Assembly (NCBI GenBank): GCA_945921365.1
Contig: CAMEKL010000037.1
Location: 1 to 5,302 of the forward strand
DNA length: 5,302 nucleotides
Origin: an uncultured Bacillota bacterium
Lineage (GTDB): Bacteria > Bacillota > Clostridia > Christensenellales > UBA1242
Direction of reading: 5' to 3'
Shown: piece by piece, positions 1-5,302 of the stretch
Layout: each line of letters begins with the position of its first letter
Position numbering within the stretch: position 1 is the first letter of the stretch
The notes under the pieces: model-generated
The model's input: the letters and a program-made list of their open reading frames with translations, nothing else
The model's database searches: none
What the model was told of the DNA's origin: nothing
Translations under genes and position numbers: made by a program

Positions 1-654
1 AAATTGTTTGGAGCTTTCGCTATTAACACTTCCACCATACAAAACCTTTATGTTTTTTCCAGCCTTAGCAGAATATAGTTTTGAAATAATGCTTCTAATT
101 ATCTCAATTGATGAATTAACAAATGCAAAATCTGCAATTTTACCCGTTCCAAGTGCCCAAATTGGTTCATAAACTAAAGTTATATTTTTAAGTTCGTTCT
201 CATAAATTCCACAAAGTGCCTCAGAAATTTGCTGTTCTAGTGCAAATGCAGTTTTATTTGAATTTTTTTGTGCTCTAGTGTCTCCAACGCAAACAAAAAG
301 ATTGAAATTATATCTCAAACCTGTCTTGATTTTTTTATTAACAATTGCATATGTTTCCCCATATTTTTTTCTGTCATTATGGCCAACAATAACGTTTTTA
401 ACATTCAAATCGTTAAGCATAGGAGCGGAAATTTCACCCGTTATAGAACCACTTTCTTCTTCATTCATATTCTGTGCACCAAAAGAAATTTTCTCTCCAT
501 TGTATATTTTTGAAATATATAAAGAAGTGAATGGCAAACACAAAACAACTTTAGTTCCGTTTTCAACAAGTAATGAATTTAGTTTTTTAACATATTCTTT
601 TGTTTCTGAAAATGTTTTGTTCATTTTAAAATTTGCAACAACAATTTCTTTCAT
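1..654 (-). CDS. tpiA: Triosephosphate isomerase, partial (C-terminus off the left edge)
   Basis: Interconverts dihydroxyacetone phosphate and glyceraldehyde 3-phosphate in cytosolic glycolysis. Reading leftward from an ATG at 652-654 gives 218 residues, open to base 1; the family is about 250 residues, so roughly 30 are missing. Visible family landmarks are ANFKMN at residues 7-12 (substrate-binding Asn8 and Lys10), ESGSITGEISAPML around 68-81, catalytic His92 in VIVGH, catalytic Glu163 in VYEPIWALGTGK (161-172) followed by the flexible loop, and the phosphate-binding VLYGGSV near 204-210. The start is fixed by AAGGAG just upstream, overlapping the pgk stop. Oddity: the usual GHSERRxxFGE stretch reads GHNDRKKYGE, with Ser to Asn, Glu to Asp and one residue fewer; NWKMN also reads NFKMN. 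The family assignment is secure, and catalytic competence is likely but not certain. It is the second gene of a pgk-tpiA operon. Confidence 0.96.
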   Translation of the reverse strand, partial: MKEIVVANFKMNKTFSETKEYVKKLNSLLVENGTKVVLCLPFTSLYISKIYNGEKISFGAQNMNEEESGSITGEISAPMLNDLNVKNVIVGHNDRKKYGETYAIVNKKIKTGLRYNFNLFVCVGDTRAQKNSNKTAFALEQQISEALCGIYENELKNITLVYEPIWALGTGKIADFAFVNSSIEIIRSIISKLYSAKAGKNIKVLYGGSVNSESSKQF

Positions 655-658
655 AATT

Positions 659-664
659 CTCCTT
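659..664 (-). promoter_or_regulatory. Ribosome binding site of tpiA, overlapping the pgk stop codon
   Basis: On the minus strand the sequence AAGGAG lies 4 bases before the tpiA ATG, and its first two bases are the last two of the pgk TAA. This supports the tpiA start and suggests translational coupling of tpiA to pgk. The spacing is slightly tight. Confidence 0.75.
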
Positions 665-1844
665 AAATTTCATTTATAACTTCAATCCCAGGGAGTTCTG
701 CTCCTTCCAAAAGTTTTAAACTTGCTCCACCACCTGTTGAAACATGAGTGAGTTTATCTGCAATCCCCAGTGAATTTACAGCGGAAGAAGTGTCTCCTCC
801 ACCAACAATTTTTGTTCCTTTAACCTTCAAAAGTGATTTAGCAATTTTTTTTGTGCCATTATCAAAATTAGCAAATTCAAAAACACCAACTGGACCATTC
901 CAAATAACTGTCTTTGCGCTTTCAATTTCTTTTGTGAAAATTTTAATTGTTTCATAGCCAATATCAAGACCCATTTTGTTTTCTGGGAAATCTTGAAGCG
1001 TGTGATATTCCGCTTTTGAAGATGGGCTGTAAACTTCTGCACACGCAAAATCAACAGGCAAAATAAGCCTTTTCCCTTCCTTTTTTGCAAGTTCCATTAT
1101 TTCCATTGCAACATCAAGCTTTTCATCATCAACAACGCTTGTTCCAACTTGATATCCCTTTGCTTTTAAAAAAGTGAACGCCATTGCGCCGGCAATAAGA
1201 ATTGTGTCCGCCTTAGTTATTAAATTTTTAATAACATCAATTTTGTCTGAAACTTTTGCACCACCAAGAATTGCTACAAAAGGCCTCTGTGGATTATTTA
1301 ATGCAGAAGTTATTACATTTATTTCTTTTCCCATCAAAAATCCCATTGCGTTTGGAAGAAGTTTTGCAACCCTATGAACAGAAGCATGTTTTCTGTGAAC
1401 AGTTCCAAATGCATCATTAATGTAAACATCAGCCATACTTGCAAGCTTTCTTGCAAAATAAAGTTCGTTAGTTTCTTCTTCTTTGTGAAATCTTAAATTT
1501 TCAAGAAGTAAAACTTCACCTGCTTTTAAATTTTTTGCTTTTTCCATTGCATCTGGGCCAACAACATCAATTGCAAAATAAACTCTGTTAATCAAATATT
1601 TAATAAGTTGTTGAGCAACAGGAAAAAGAGAATATTTTTGATTAAACTCTCCGTTTGGTCTTCCAAGATGTGAACAAATTATAAGTTTTGCACCTTGTTT
1701 TAAAATATATCTAATTGTTGGCAAAGCTTCATAAATTCTTGTGTCATCTGTTATCTGACCATTGTCATCAAGAGGAACATTAAAATCAACTCTCAACAAA
1801 ACTCTTTTACCTTTGAGATTCAGATCTGTCAGCATTCTTTTCAT
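663..1844 (-). CDS. pgk: Phosphoglycerate kinase
   Basis: Catalyses transfer of phosphate from 1,3-bisphosphoglycerate to ADP, giving 3-phosphoglycerate and ATP in cytosolic glycolysis. The 393 residues match the usual bacterial length. N-domain substrate motifs are LLRVDFNVPLD (16-26), DDTR (33-36), SHLGRPNG (58-65), LLLENLRFHKEEE (112-124) and INDAFGTVHRKHAS (142-155). C-domain nucleotide motifs are AILGGAKVSDKI (191-202), AMAFTFLKAKG (220-230), VIWNGPVGVFEF (313-324), VGGGDTSSAV (347-356) and STGGGASLKLLEG (369-381). No key residue appears to be missing. Met1 is preferred over Met4 because a good AAAGGAG sits 8 bases before Met1. It is the first gene of a pgk-tpiA unit, with tpiA 8 bases downstream. 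The usual upstream partner gapA is not adjacent; a divergent membrane-protein gene is there instead, so transcription probably starts in the 1845-1947 spacer or the first codons of that gene. Confidence 0.98.
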   Translation of the reverse strand: MKRMLTDLNLKGKRVLLRVDFNVPLDDNGQITDDTRIYEALPTIRYILKQGAKLIICSHLGRPNGEFNQKYSLFPVAQQLIKYLINRVYFAIDVVGPDAMEKAKNLKAGEVLLLENLRFHKEEETNELYFARKLASMADVYINDAFGTVHRKHASVHRVAKLLPNAMGFLMGKEINVITSALNNPQRPFVAILGGAKVSDKIDVIKNLITKADTILIAGAMAFTFLKAKGYQVGTSVVDDEKLDVAMEIMELAKKEGKRLILPVDFACAEVYSPSSKAEYHTLQDFPENKMGLDIGYETIKIFTKEIESAKTVIWNGPVGVFEFANFDNGTKKIAKSLLKVKGTKIVGGGDTSSAVNSLGIADKLTHVSTGGGASLKLLEGAELPGIEVINEI

Positions 1845-1947
1845 AAATTGGACTCCTTTCTTTAATTATATACTTTTTTTAAAAATTAAAAAATAATTTT
1901 TACATCTTTCTTGTTCTAATGAAAATTTATATAAAATATATTATTTT
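1845..1947. other. Divergent intergenic spacer between pgk and the YkvI-like gene
   Basis: This 103-base spacer separates the diverging pgk and YkvI-like genes and must hold most of the signals for both. It is extremely AT-rich, with long A and T runs at about 1872-1895. On the minus strand it holds the pgk ribosome binding site and -10-like boxes. On the plus strand a TTTACA (1899-1904) and TATAAA (1930-1935) are present, but their spacing does not fit each other, so no plus-strand promoter is called. I see no riboswitch, T-box or convincing hairpin. Confidence 0.6.
1853..1859 (-). promoter_or_regulatory. Ribosome binding site of pgk
   Basis: The minus strand reads AAAGGAG, then 8 bases, then the ATG at 1842-1844. 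This spacing selects the first Met over the second in-frame Met three codons later, which would be about 17 bases away. Confidence 0.8.
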
Positions 1948-1956
1948 ATGAGTAAA
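1928..1956 (-). promoter_or_regulatory. Candidate sigma-A-type promoter for pgk-tpiA
   Basis: On the minus strand TTTACT (1951-1956) is followed after exactly 17 bases by TATATA (1928-1933). A start near 1921 would give a leader of roughly 75 bases. The -35 box lies within the first codons of the divergent YkvI-like gene. An alternative perfect TATAAT (1865-1870) sits almost against the ribosome binding site and would leave almost no leader. The spacer is so AT-rich that chance matches are expected, so this is tentative. Confidence 0.25.
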
Positions 1957-2991
1957 AAAACAGACTGTTATAATTATGTTATGCTCATTTTAGGTTCAAC
2001 AATCGGTGCAGGTCTGGCAAGTGGACAAGAAATTGTTCTTTTTTTTGCACAATATGGATTTGTAAGTTTGCCATTTTTGCTCGCATTTGTTTTTCTTTTC
2101 TCATTTTCAATTTTAACACTCTTTAAGTTTGGTAAAATCTCAACAAAAGAAAAAGACTTTGATAAAACAATAAAACATCAAGTTTTTTTTGATAGTTGTG
2201 GAAACGCAATCTTTATAATATTTTCAGCAACAATGGTTTCTGGAATTGAATCACTTTTTAATCAACTGTTTTTTTACACAAAGTTCCACTTGTGGGCAAT
2301 TATATCTCTATTTATTTGTGCTTTTATAATTTTGAAAGGATTTAAGTTTATTTTAAAACTTAACGCTTTTCTTGTTCCAATAATAATTATTGCAACAATT
2401 GGTGTTTGTGCTCTATCTTTTTCTCCATCAATTAAACATTCCCCTTTAACATTTAACACAGACATTTCAAATTTCATTTTTTTAATTACTTCAACAATTT
2501 TATATTCCTCCTGCAACATAATGATTTCAAACAAAGTTTTAATTAAAGTTGGAACAAAAATAAAAAAAGAATCGGCAAAAAAAGTTGCAATAATTTCATC
2601 TATCATATTAGCTTTGATTATTGCACTAATTGTAATTGCCCTTCTTTCTAATGACAATTCACTGTTGTTTGCAGAGCTCCCTCTAGTTTATCTAGCATTC
2701 ACAATAAACAGCACAGTTGGATATATTTACTCAGGAATTATTTTCCTATGCATAATAACAACTCTATTAACAACTCTGTTTTCTTTTAATGAAAATCTAA
2801 GAAAAAAAATAAGCAATAAATTCTTTTCAACATTTATTGCTTGCATTCTTATATTCTCTCTAAGTTTGTTTGGATTTGAAAATATTGTTAGATATTCCTA
2901 TCCAATTATTGGTGCAATTGGAATTTTTATGATTTTTTCCATAAAAAACAGATTAAACTATGAAAATTGCAGTTGCCCTGTTTTAAAATAA
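1948..2991 (+). CDS. YkvI-family membrane protein (putative LeuT-fold/APC-like transporter)
   Basis: This 347-residue, very hydrophobic protein resembles the uncharacterised Bacillus YkvI family (COG3949), distantly related to APC-superfamily carriers with the LeuT fold. The diagnostic motif is GSTIGAGLASGQE (16-28), a glycine-broken first helix like the substrate and ion site of that fold. About ten membrane segments are visible, roughly at 10-33, 40-61, 84-105, 113-134, 138-158, 173-196, 212-234, 253-280, 291-310 and 316-332. Basic loops such as KVGTKIKKESAKK (200-212) and NLRKKISNK (283-291) would face the cytoplasm. The C-terminal tail carries Cys341 and Cys343. The substrate is unknown; an amino acid or small-solute role is only inference. 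There is no Shine-Dalgarno sequence before the ATG. Met12 is an in-frame alternative, but it also lacks one and would cut the start of helix 1. The gene diverges from pgk and its last 9 bases overlap convergent fhs. Confidence 0.85.
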   Translation: MSKKTDCYNYVMLILGSTIGAGLASGQEIVLFFAQYGFVSLPFLLAFVFLFSFSILTLFKFGKISTKEKDFDKTIKHQVFFDSCGNAIFIIFSATMVSGIESLFNQLFFYTKFHLWAIISLFICAFIILKGFKFILKLNAFLVPIIIIATIGVCALSFSPSIKHSPLTFNTDISNFIFLITSTILYSSCNIMISNKVLIKVGTKIKKESAKKVAIISSIILALIIALIVIALLSNDNSLLFAELPLVYLAFTINSTVGYIYSGIIFLCIITTLLTTLFSFNENLRKKISNKFFSTFIACILIFSLSLFGFENIVRYSYPIIGAIGIFMIFSIKNRLNYENCSCPVLK

Positions 2992-4632
2992 ACCCTCAAT
3001 TTTATTTTTACTATCTATTTTCATTGAAACCGCTGCTGGTTTTTTTGATAACCCCGGCATAAGTAAAATATCATTTAAAATAGCAACAATAAATCCTGCC
3101 CCAGTTTTTAATTCAACATCTTTAACATTTATTTCAAAATTTTCTGGTTCACCCAAAAGTTCTGCATTATCTGAAAGACTATATTGAGTTTTTGCCATGA
3201 TAACAGGTAAGTTAGAAAATCCAAGTTCTTTTATTTTTGCAATTTTTTCTTTTGCAGTGTTAGAAATTCTAACAGAAGATGCTCCATAAATTTTCTTTGC
3301 AACATTTTCAATTTTTGTTTCAATTTCTTCATCAAATTTATATGCAAAATTTAATTGAAAATTTTCTTCACATTTTTTTACAACTTGTTTTGCAAGTTCA
3401 ATTGCCCCTTTTCCACCTTCTGCCCAAACATTATTTTCACAATTCGTAACTTGAAGATTGTCTAAATGTTCCTTAAGAAGCTTTAGTTCATTTTCAGTGT
3501 CGGAAACATGCTTATTTATTGTTACAACAAAGGGAACTTTATAAATATTTTTAAGAACGTTTATGTGATGATCTAAATTTGAAAAACCATTCTCAAGCGC
3601 CAAAAGATTTTCCTCTTTTAAATTTTCATACAAAGCTCCGCCATTTAATTTAAGCGCTGGAATTGTTACAATCAAAACAACGCAATTTGGCTTTAAACGG
3701 AAATTTTGACATTTAAAATCTAAAAATTTTTCTGCTCCAAGATCTGCTCCAAATCCAGCCTCTGTAACACAATAGTCAGCTAATTTAATTGCAGTTTGTG
3801 TTGCAATAACACTGTTACAACCATGTGCAATGTTTGCAAATGGGCCACAATGAACAATTGCTGGTGTGCCACCAAGAGTTTGAACAAGGTTTGGATTTAT
3901 TGCATCTTTTAAAAGAATTGCAAGTGCATTTTCCGCTTTTAAATCTCTTGCAAAAACTGGATTTCCATTTTTGTTATACGCAACTAAAATATTGCCAAGT
4001 CTAAATTTAAGGTCTTCTATATCTTTTGCCAAGCACATAATTGCCATAATTTCACTTGCAGCAGTTATGTTAAATTTTTCTTTTCTTTGATATTTTGAAT
4101 TTATTGTTAAATCTCTAAGTGCTCTATCATTAACATCTAGACATCTATTAAAAACAACATTCTGTTCATCAATGTTAAGTTCGTTACCTTGAAAAATGTG
4201 ATTATCAATCATAGCACACAAAAGATTATTTGCAGAAGTTATTGCATGAAAATCACCTGTGAAATGTAAATTGATTTCTTCCATCGGTGCAATTTGGCTA
4301 TATCCACCACCTGTTGCACCACCCTTCATTCCAAAAACAGGTCCAAGAGATGGTTCACGTAGTGCTAGGCACGTTTTTTTATGGATTAAATTAAGTGCGT
4401 CAGCAAGGCCAATAGAGACAGTTGTTTTGCCATTTCCGGCTTTGGTTGGGTTTGTAGATGTAACAAGAATAAGTTTTCCATTGTTATTTCTGCCTATATT
4501 TAACGAATTTAGCTTTATTTTTGCTTTTTCTTCACCAAAAAAAATTAAATTATTTTTAGTTAATTTAATTTTTTTTGCAATTTTTAATATATTTTTTAGT
4601 TTAAAACTTGTTGCAATCTCAATATCTGTCAT
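2983..4632 (-). CDS. fhs: Formate-tetrahydrofolate ligase (10-formyl-THF synthetase)
   Basis: Joins formate to tetrahydrofolate using ATP, giving 10-formyl-THF for purines, formyl-Met and one-carbon metabolism. The 549 residues are close to the usual 555-560. Landmarks are the P-loop NPTKAGNGKTT (61-71), REPSLGPVFGMKGGATGGGY (92-111), INLHFTGDFHAI (120-131), DNHIFQGNELNID (143-155), NDRALRDL (168-175), GPFANIAHGCNSVIAT (263-278), EAGFGADLGAEKF (291-303), VWAEGGKG (402-409) with the folate-site Trp403, MAKTQYSLSD (479-488), GAGFIVAI (511-518) and a final GLF. The start is set by GGAGGT, with GGAGG ending 6 bases before the ATG. Unusual residues are Asn67 in AGNGKTT (usually Glu), Cys262 in HCGPF (usually Gly) and Pro325 in VTIPALK (usually Arg). 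It follows the MreB-like gene by 19 bases, probably in one operon. Fhs alone does not prove acetogenesis. Confidence 0.97.
   Translation of the reverse strand: MTDIEIATSFKLKNILKIAKKIKLTKNNLIFFGEEKAKIKLNSLNIGRNNNGKLILVTSTNPTKAGNGKTTVSIGLADALNLIHKKTCLALREPSLGPVFGMKGGATGGGYSQIAPMEEINLHFTGDFHAITSANNLLCAMIDNHIFQGNELNIDEQNVVFNRCLDVNDRALRDLTINSKYQRKEKFNITAASEIMAIMCLAKDIEDLKFRLGNILVAYNKNGNPVFARDLKAENALAILLKDAINPNLVQTLGGTPAIVHCGPFANIAHGCNSVIATQTAIKLADYCVTEAGFGADLGAEKFLDFKCQNFRLKPNCVVLIVTIPALKLNGGALYENLKEENLLALENGFSNLDHHINVLKNIYKVPFVVTINKHVSDTENELKLLKEHLDNLQVTNCENNVWAEGGKGAIELAKQVVKKCEENFQLNFAYKFDEEIETKIENVAKKIYGASSVRISNTAKEKIAKIKELGFSNLPVIMAKTQYSLSDNAELLGEPENFEINVKDVELKTGAGFIVAILNDILLMPGLSKKPAAVSMKIDSKNKIEGLF
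3026..3046 (+). terminator. Candidate intrinsic terminator of the YkvI-like gene, inside the 3' end of fhs
   Basis: On the plus strand AAACC (3027-3031) pairs with GGTTT (3038-3042), with one further G-T pair inside, a four-base loop CTGC, and four more T bases (3043-3046). It begins about 35 bases after the YkvI-like stop codon, the right place to end that transcript. The stem is short, and the same bases encode the conserved KKPAA of Fhs on the other strand, so it may be coincidental. Confidence 0.35.
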
Positions 4633-4637
4633 TTTAT

Positions 4638-4643
4638 ACCTCC
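4638..4643 (-). promoter_or_regulatory. Ribosome binding site of fhs
   Basis: The minus strand reads GGAGGT directly before TATAA and the ATG at 4630-4632, an almost ideal site. It lies in the 19-base gap after the MreB-like stop, so fhs is translated independently even if cotranscribed with that gene. Confidence 0.8.
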
Positions 4644-4651
4644 AAAAAAAA

Positions 4652-5302
4652 TTAATTAAAATTTTTAATAACTTTTGATAAATCTTTTTGGTTTAACAAA
4701 AATTTCCCAGCACCCAAGATTGATGAATTTTCATTATTATCAATTAAAGTTACATCAATTTCAATTTTCTTTCTTAAAAACTTTGCAATGCCAACAATGT
4801 TTGAACTTCCACCACATAAATATAAACCATTTGACAATATATCTTTTAATATTTCAGGTGGACAAACATTTATGCTTGTTTCAATCAAAAGCACAAGTTT
4901 ACTTGCAAAATCTTGCATGATAGGAAACAACTCTTCACTTGAAACAACAATTCTATTTGGCTTTTTTTGTTCTTCATCAAAGCCAACAATTTCATACATT
5001 TGGCTGTCGTTTTCATATAATGATGAAATTTCTTCCTTGAGTTTCTGAGCAGTTGCAACGCTTATTGTTATGTTATATTTAGAGGCGATGAAATTTGCTA
5101 TTTCAATGTCTAGATTCCTTCCCCCCAAATTTAAACAGCCACCTTTAATAATTGAAAAGGAATTAACAAGCGCAATCTCACTTGTTGTTCCAGAAATATT
5201 CAAAACAAAAGCAGTTTTAGATGATGAAATATCTTGAGAACAAGTGTATGCATCGCAAATAATCTCAGGAATAAGTGCAACTTTTCTAATGCCACATTCC
5301 TT
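4652..5302 (-). CDS. MreB-like actin homologue, partial (N-terminus off the right edge), divergent nucleotide site
   Basis: Reading leftward, the frame is open from base 5302 to the TAA at 4652-4654, giving 216 C-terminal residues of a family of about 335-345. MreB/Mbl proteins form membrane-associated filaments that guide elongation of the cell wall. Matches run in order, in fragment numbering: KECGIRKVALIPE (1-13, like KEAGARxVYLIEEP), NISGTTSEIALV (35-46, like DIGGGTTEVAVI), LGGRNLDIEI (59-68), TAQKLKEEISSLY (84-96, like TAEEIKxxIGSAY), ISSEE-like VVSSEELF (119-126), PPEILKDI (148-155), LYLCGGSSNIVGI (160-172, like IVLTGGGALLRGL) and ILGAGKFL (195-202). The family fit continues upstream of the TTG at 5201-5203, so that TTG is not the real start. 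Oddities: the phosphate-binding Asp and glycines of DIGGGTT read NISGTT, the EEP motif is lost, and GGG reads GGS. It may be a paralogue (Mbl- or MreBH-like) or a specialised filament protein with weak ATPase. fhs follows 19 bases downstream. Confidence 0.85.
   Translation of the reverse strand, partial: KECGIRKVALIPEIICDAYTCSQDISSSKTAFVLNISGTTSEIALVNSFSIIKGGCLNLGGRNLDIEIANFIASKYNITISVATAQKLKEEISSLYENDSQMYEIVGFDEEQKKPNRIVVSSEELFPIMQDFASKLVLLIETSINVCPPEILKDILSNGLYLCGGSSNIVGIAKFLRKKIEIDVTLIDNNENSSILGAGKFLLNQKDLSKVIKNFN

Noticed and set aside
278..679. Plus-strand 133-residue open frame opposite tpiA
   Set aside because: It is the antisense shadow of a clear tpiA reading frame. It is low-complexity, F/S/I-rich, without a ribosome binding site or recognisable motifs, and runs across the pgk-tpiA junction.
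827..1090. Minus-strand 87-residue frame inside pgk in another phase
   Set aside because: Out-of-phase shadow of pgk; the pgk motifs on both sides are continuous in one frame, so there is no frameshift.
2274..2657. Minus-strand 127-residue open frame within the YkvI-like gene
   Set aside because: The plus-strand frame gives a coherent multi-helix protein with a family motif. The antisense frame is a by-product of AT-rich codons.
2902..2921. Inverted repeat CCAATT...AATTGG followed by T-rich sequence near the end of the YkvI-like gene
   Set aside because: It lies within codons for the last membrane helix, has a weak AT-rich six-base stem with an eight-base loop, and the following T run is interrupted. 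It would cut off the gene before its stop.
4259..4678. Plus-strand 139-residue open frame opposite the start of fhs
   Set aside because: It lies antisense to the most conserved Fhs motifs, which explain the sequence completely; no ribosome binding site or family resemblance.
5201..5203. TTG as the start of a 183-residue protein
   Set aside because: MreB-family similarity continues in frame upstream to the window edge (KECGIRKVALIPE), so the TTG is an internal Leu codon and the gene is cut by the window.
1..5302. CRISPR, transposon, tRNA/rRNA, riboswitch or defence-system content
   Set aside because: I saw no repeat array, transposase motif, terminal inverted repeats, tRNA-like fold or riboswitch core; almost every base belongs to a housekeeping or membrane-protein gene.

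Overview
The window is a dense, very AT-rich bacterial segment with no gene-free stretch over about 105 bases. It looks like chromosomal DNA of a low-GC Gram-positive bacterium (Bacillota). The most likely group is an uncultured or host-associated Clostridia-type lineage; a lineage near the Mollicutes is a less likely alternative. This rests on the strong A/T codon bias, the AGGAG-type ribosome binding sites, the YkvI-family membrane protein, and formate-tetrahydrofolate ligase next to an MreB-type gene. All four visible stop codons are TAA and the visible tryptophans are TGG, which fits the standard code.

Layout, left to right. Positions 1-654 (minus) hold most of triosephosphate isomerase (tpiA), whose C-terminal end lies off the left edge. 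Positions 663-1844 (minus) hold complete phosphoglycerate kinase (pgk), 8 bp upstream of tpiA, so the two form a glycolytic pgk-tpiA operon read leftward. A 103-bp AT-rich divergent spacer follows. Positions 1948-2991 (plus) hold a complete YkvI-like, roughly ten-helix LeuT-fold membrane protein of unknown substrate. Its last 9 bases overlap, tail to tail, the end of fhs (2983-4632, minus), formate-tetrahydrofolate ligase. Nineteen bases upstream of fhs is the 3' two-thirds or so of an MreB-like actin homologue (4652-5302, minus), which runs off the right edge.

Function. Pgk and TpiA are consecutive lower/middle glycolysis enzymes. Fhs makes 10-formyl-THF from formate and ATP, for purine and formyl-Met synthesis or one-carbon flow. 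The YkvI-like gene is an isolated plus-strand gene between two leftward operons.

No clearly new multi-gene system is visible. The points worth a second look are molecular. The MreB-like protein has a degenerate nucleotide-phosphate loop. The TpiA has a changed and shortened version of the nearly invariant GHSERR loop. The Fhs has several changes in signature motifs. A terminator-like hairpin for the YkvI-like gene lies inside the conserved 3' end of fhs, and the YkvI-like gene has no Shine-Dalgarno sequence.
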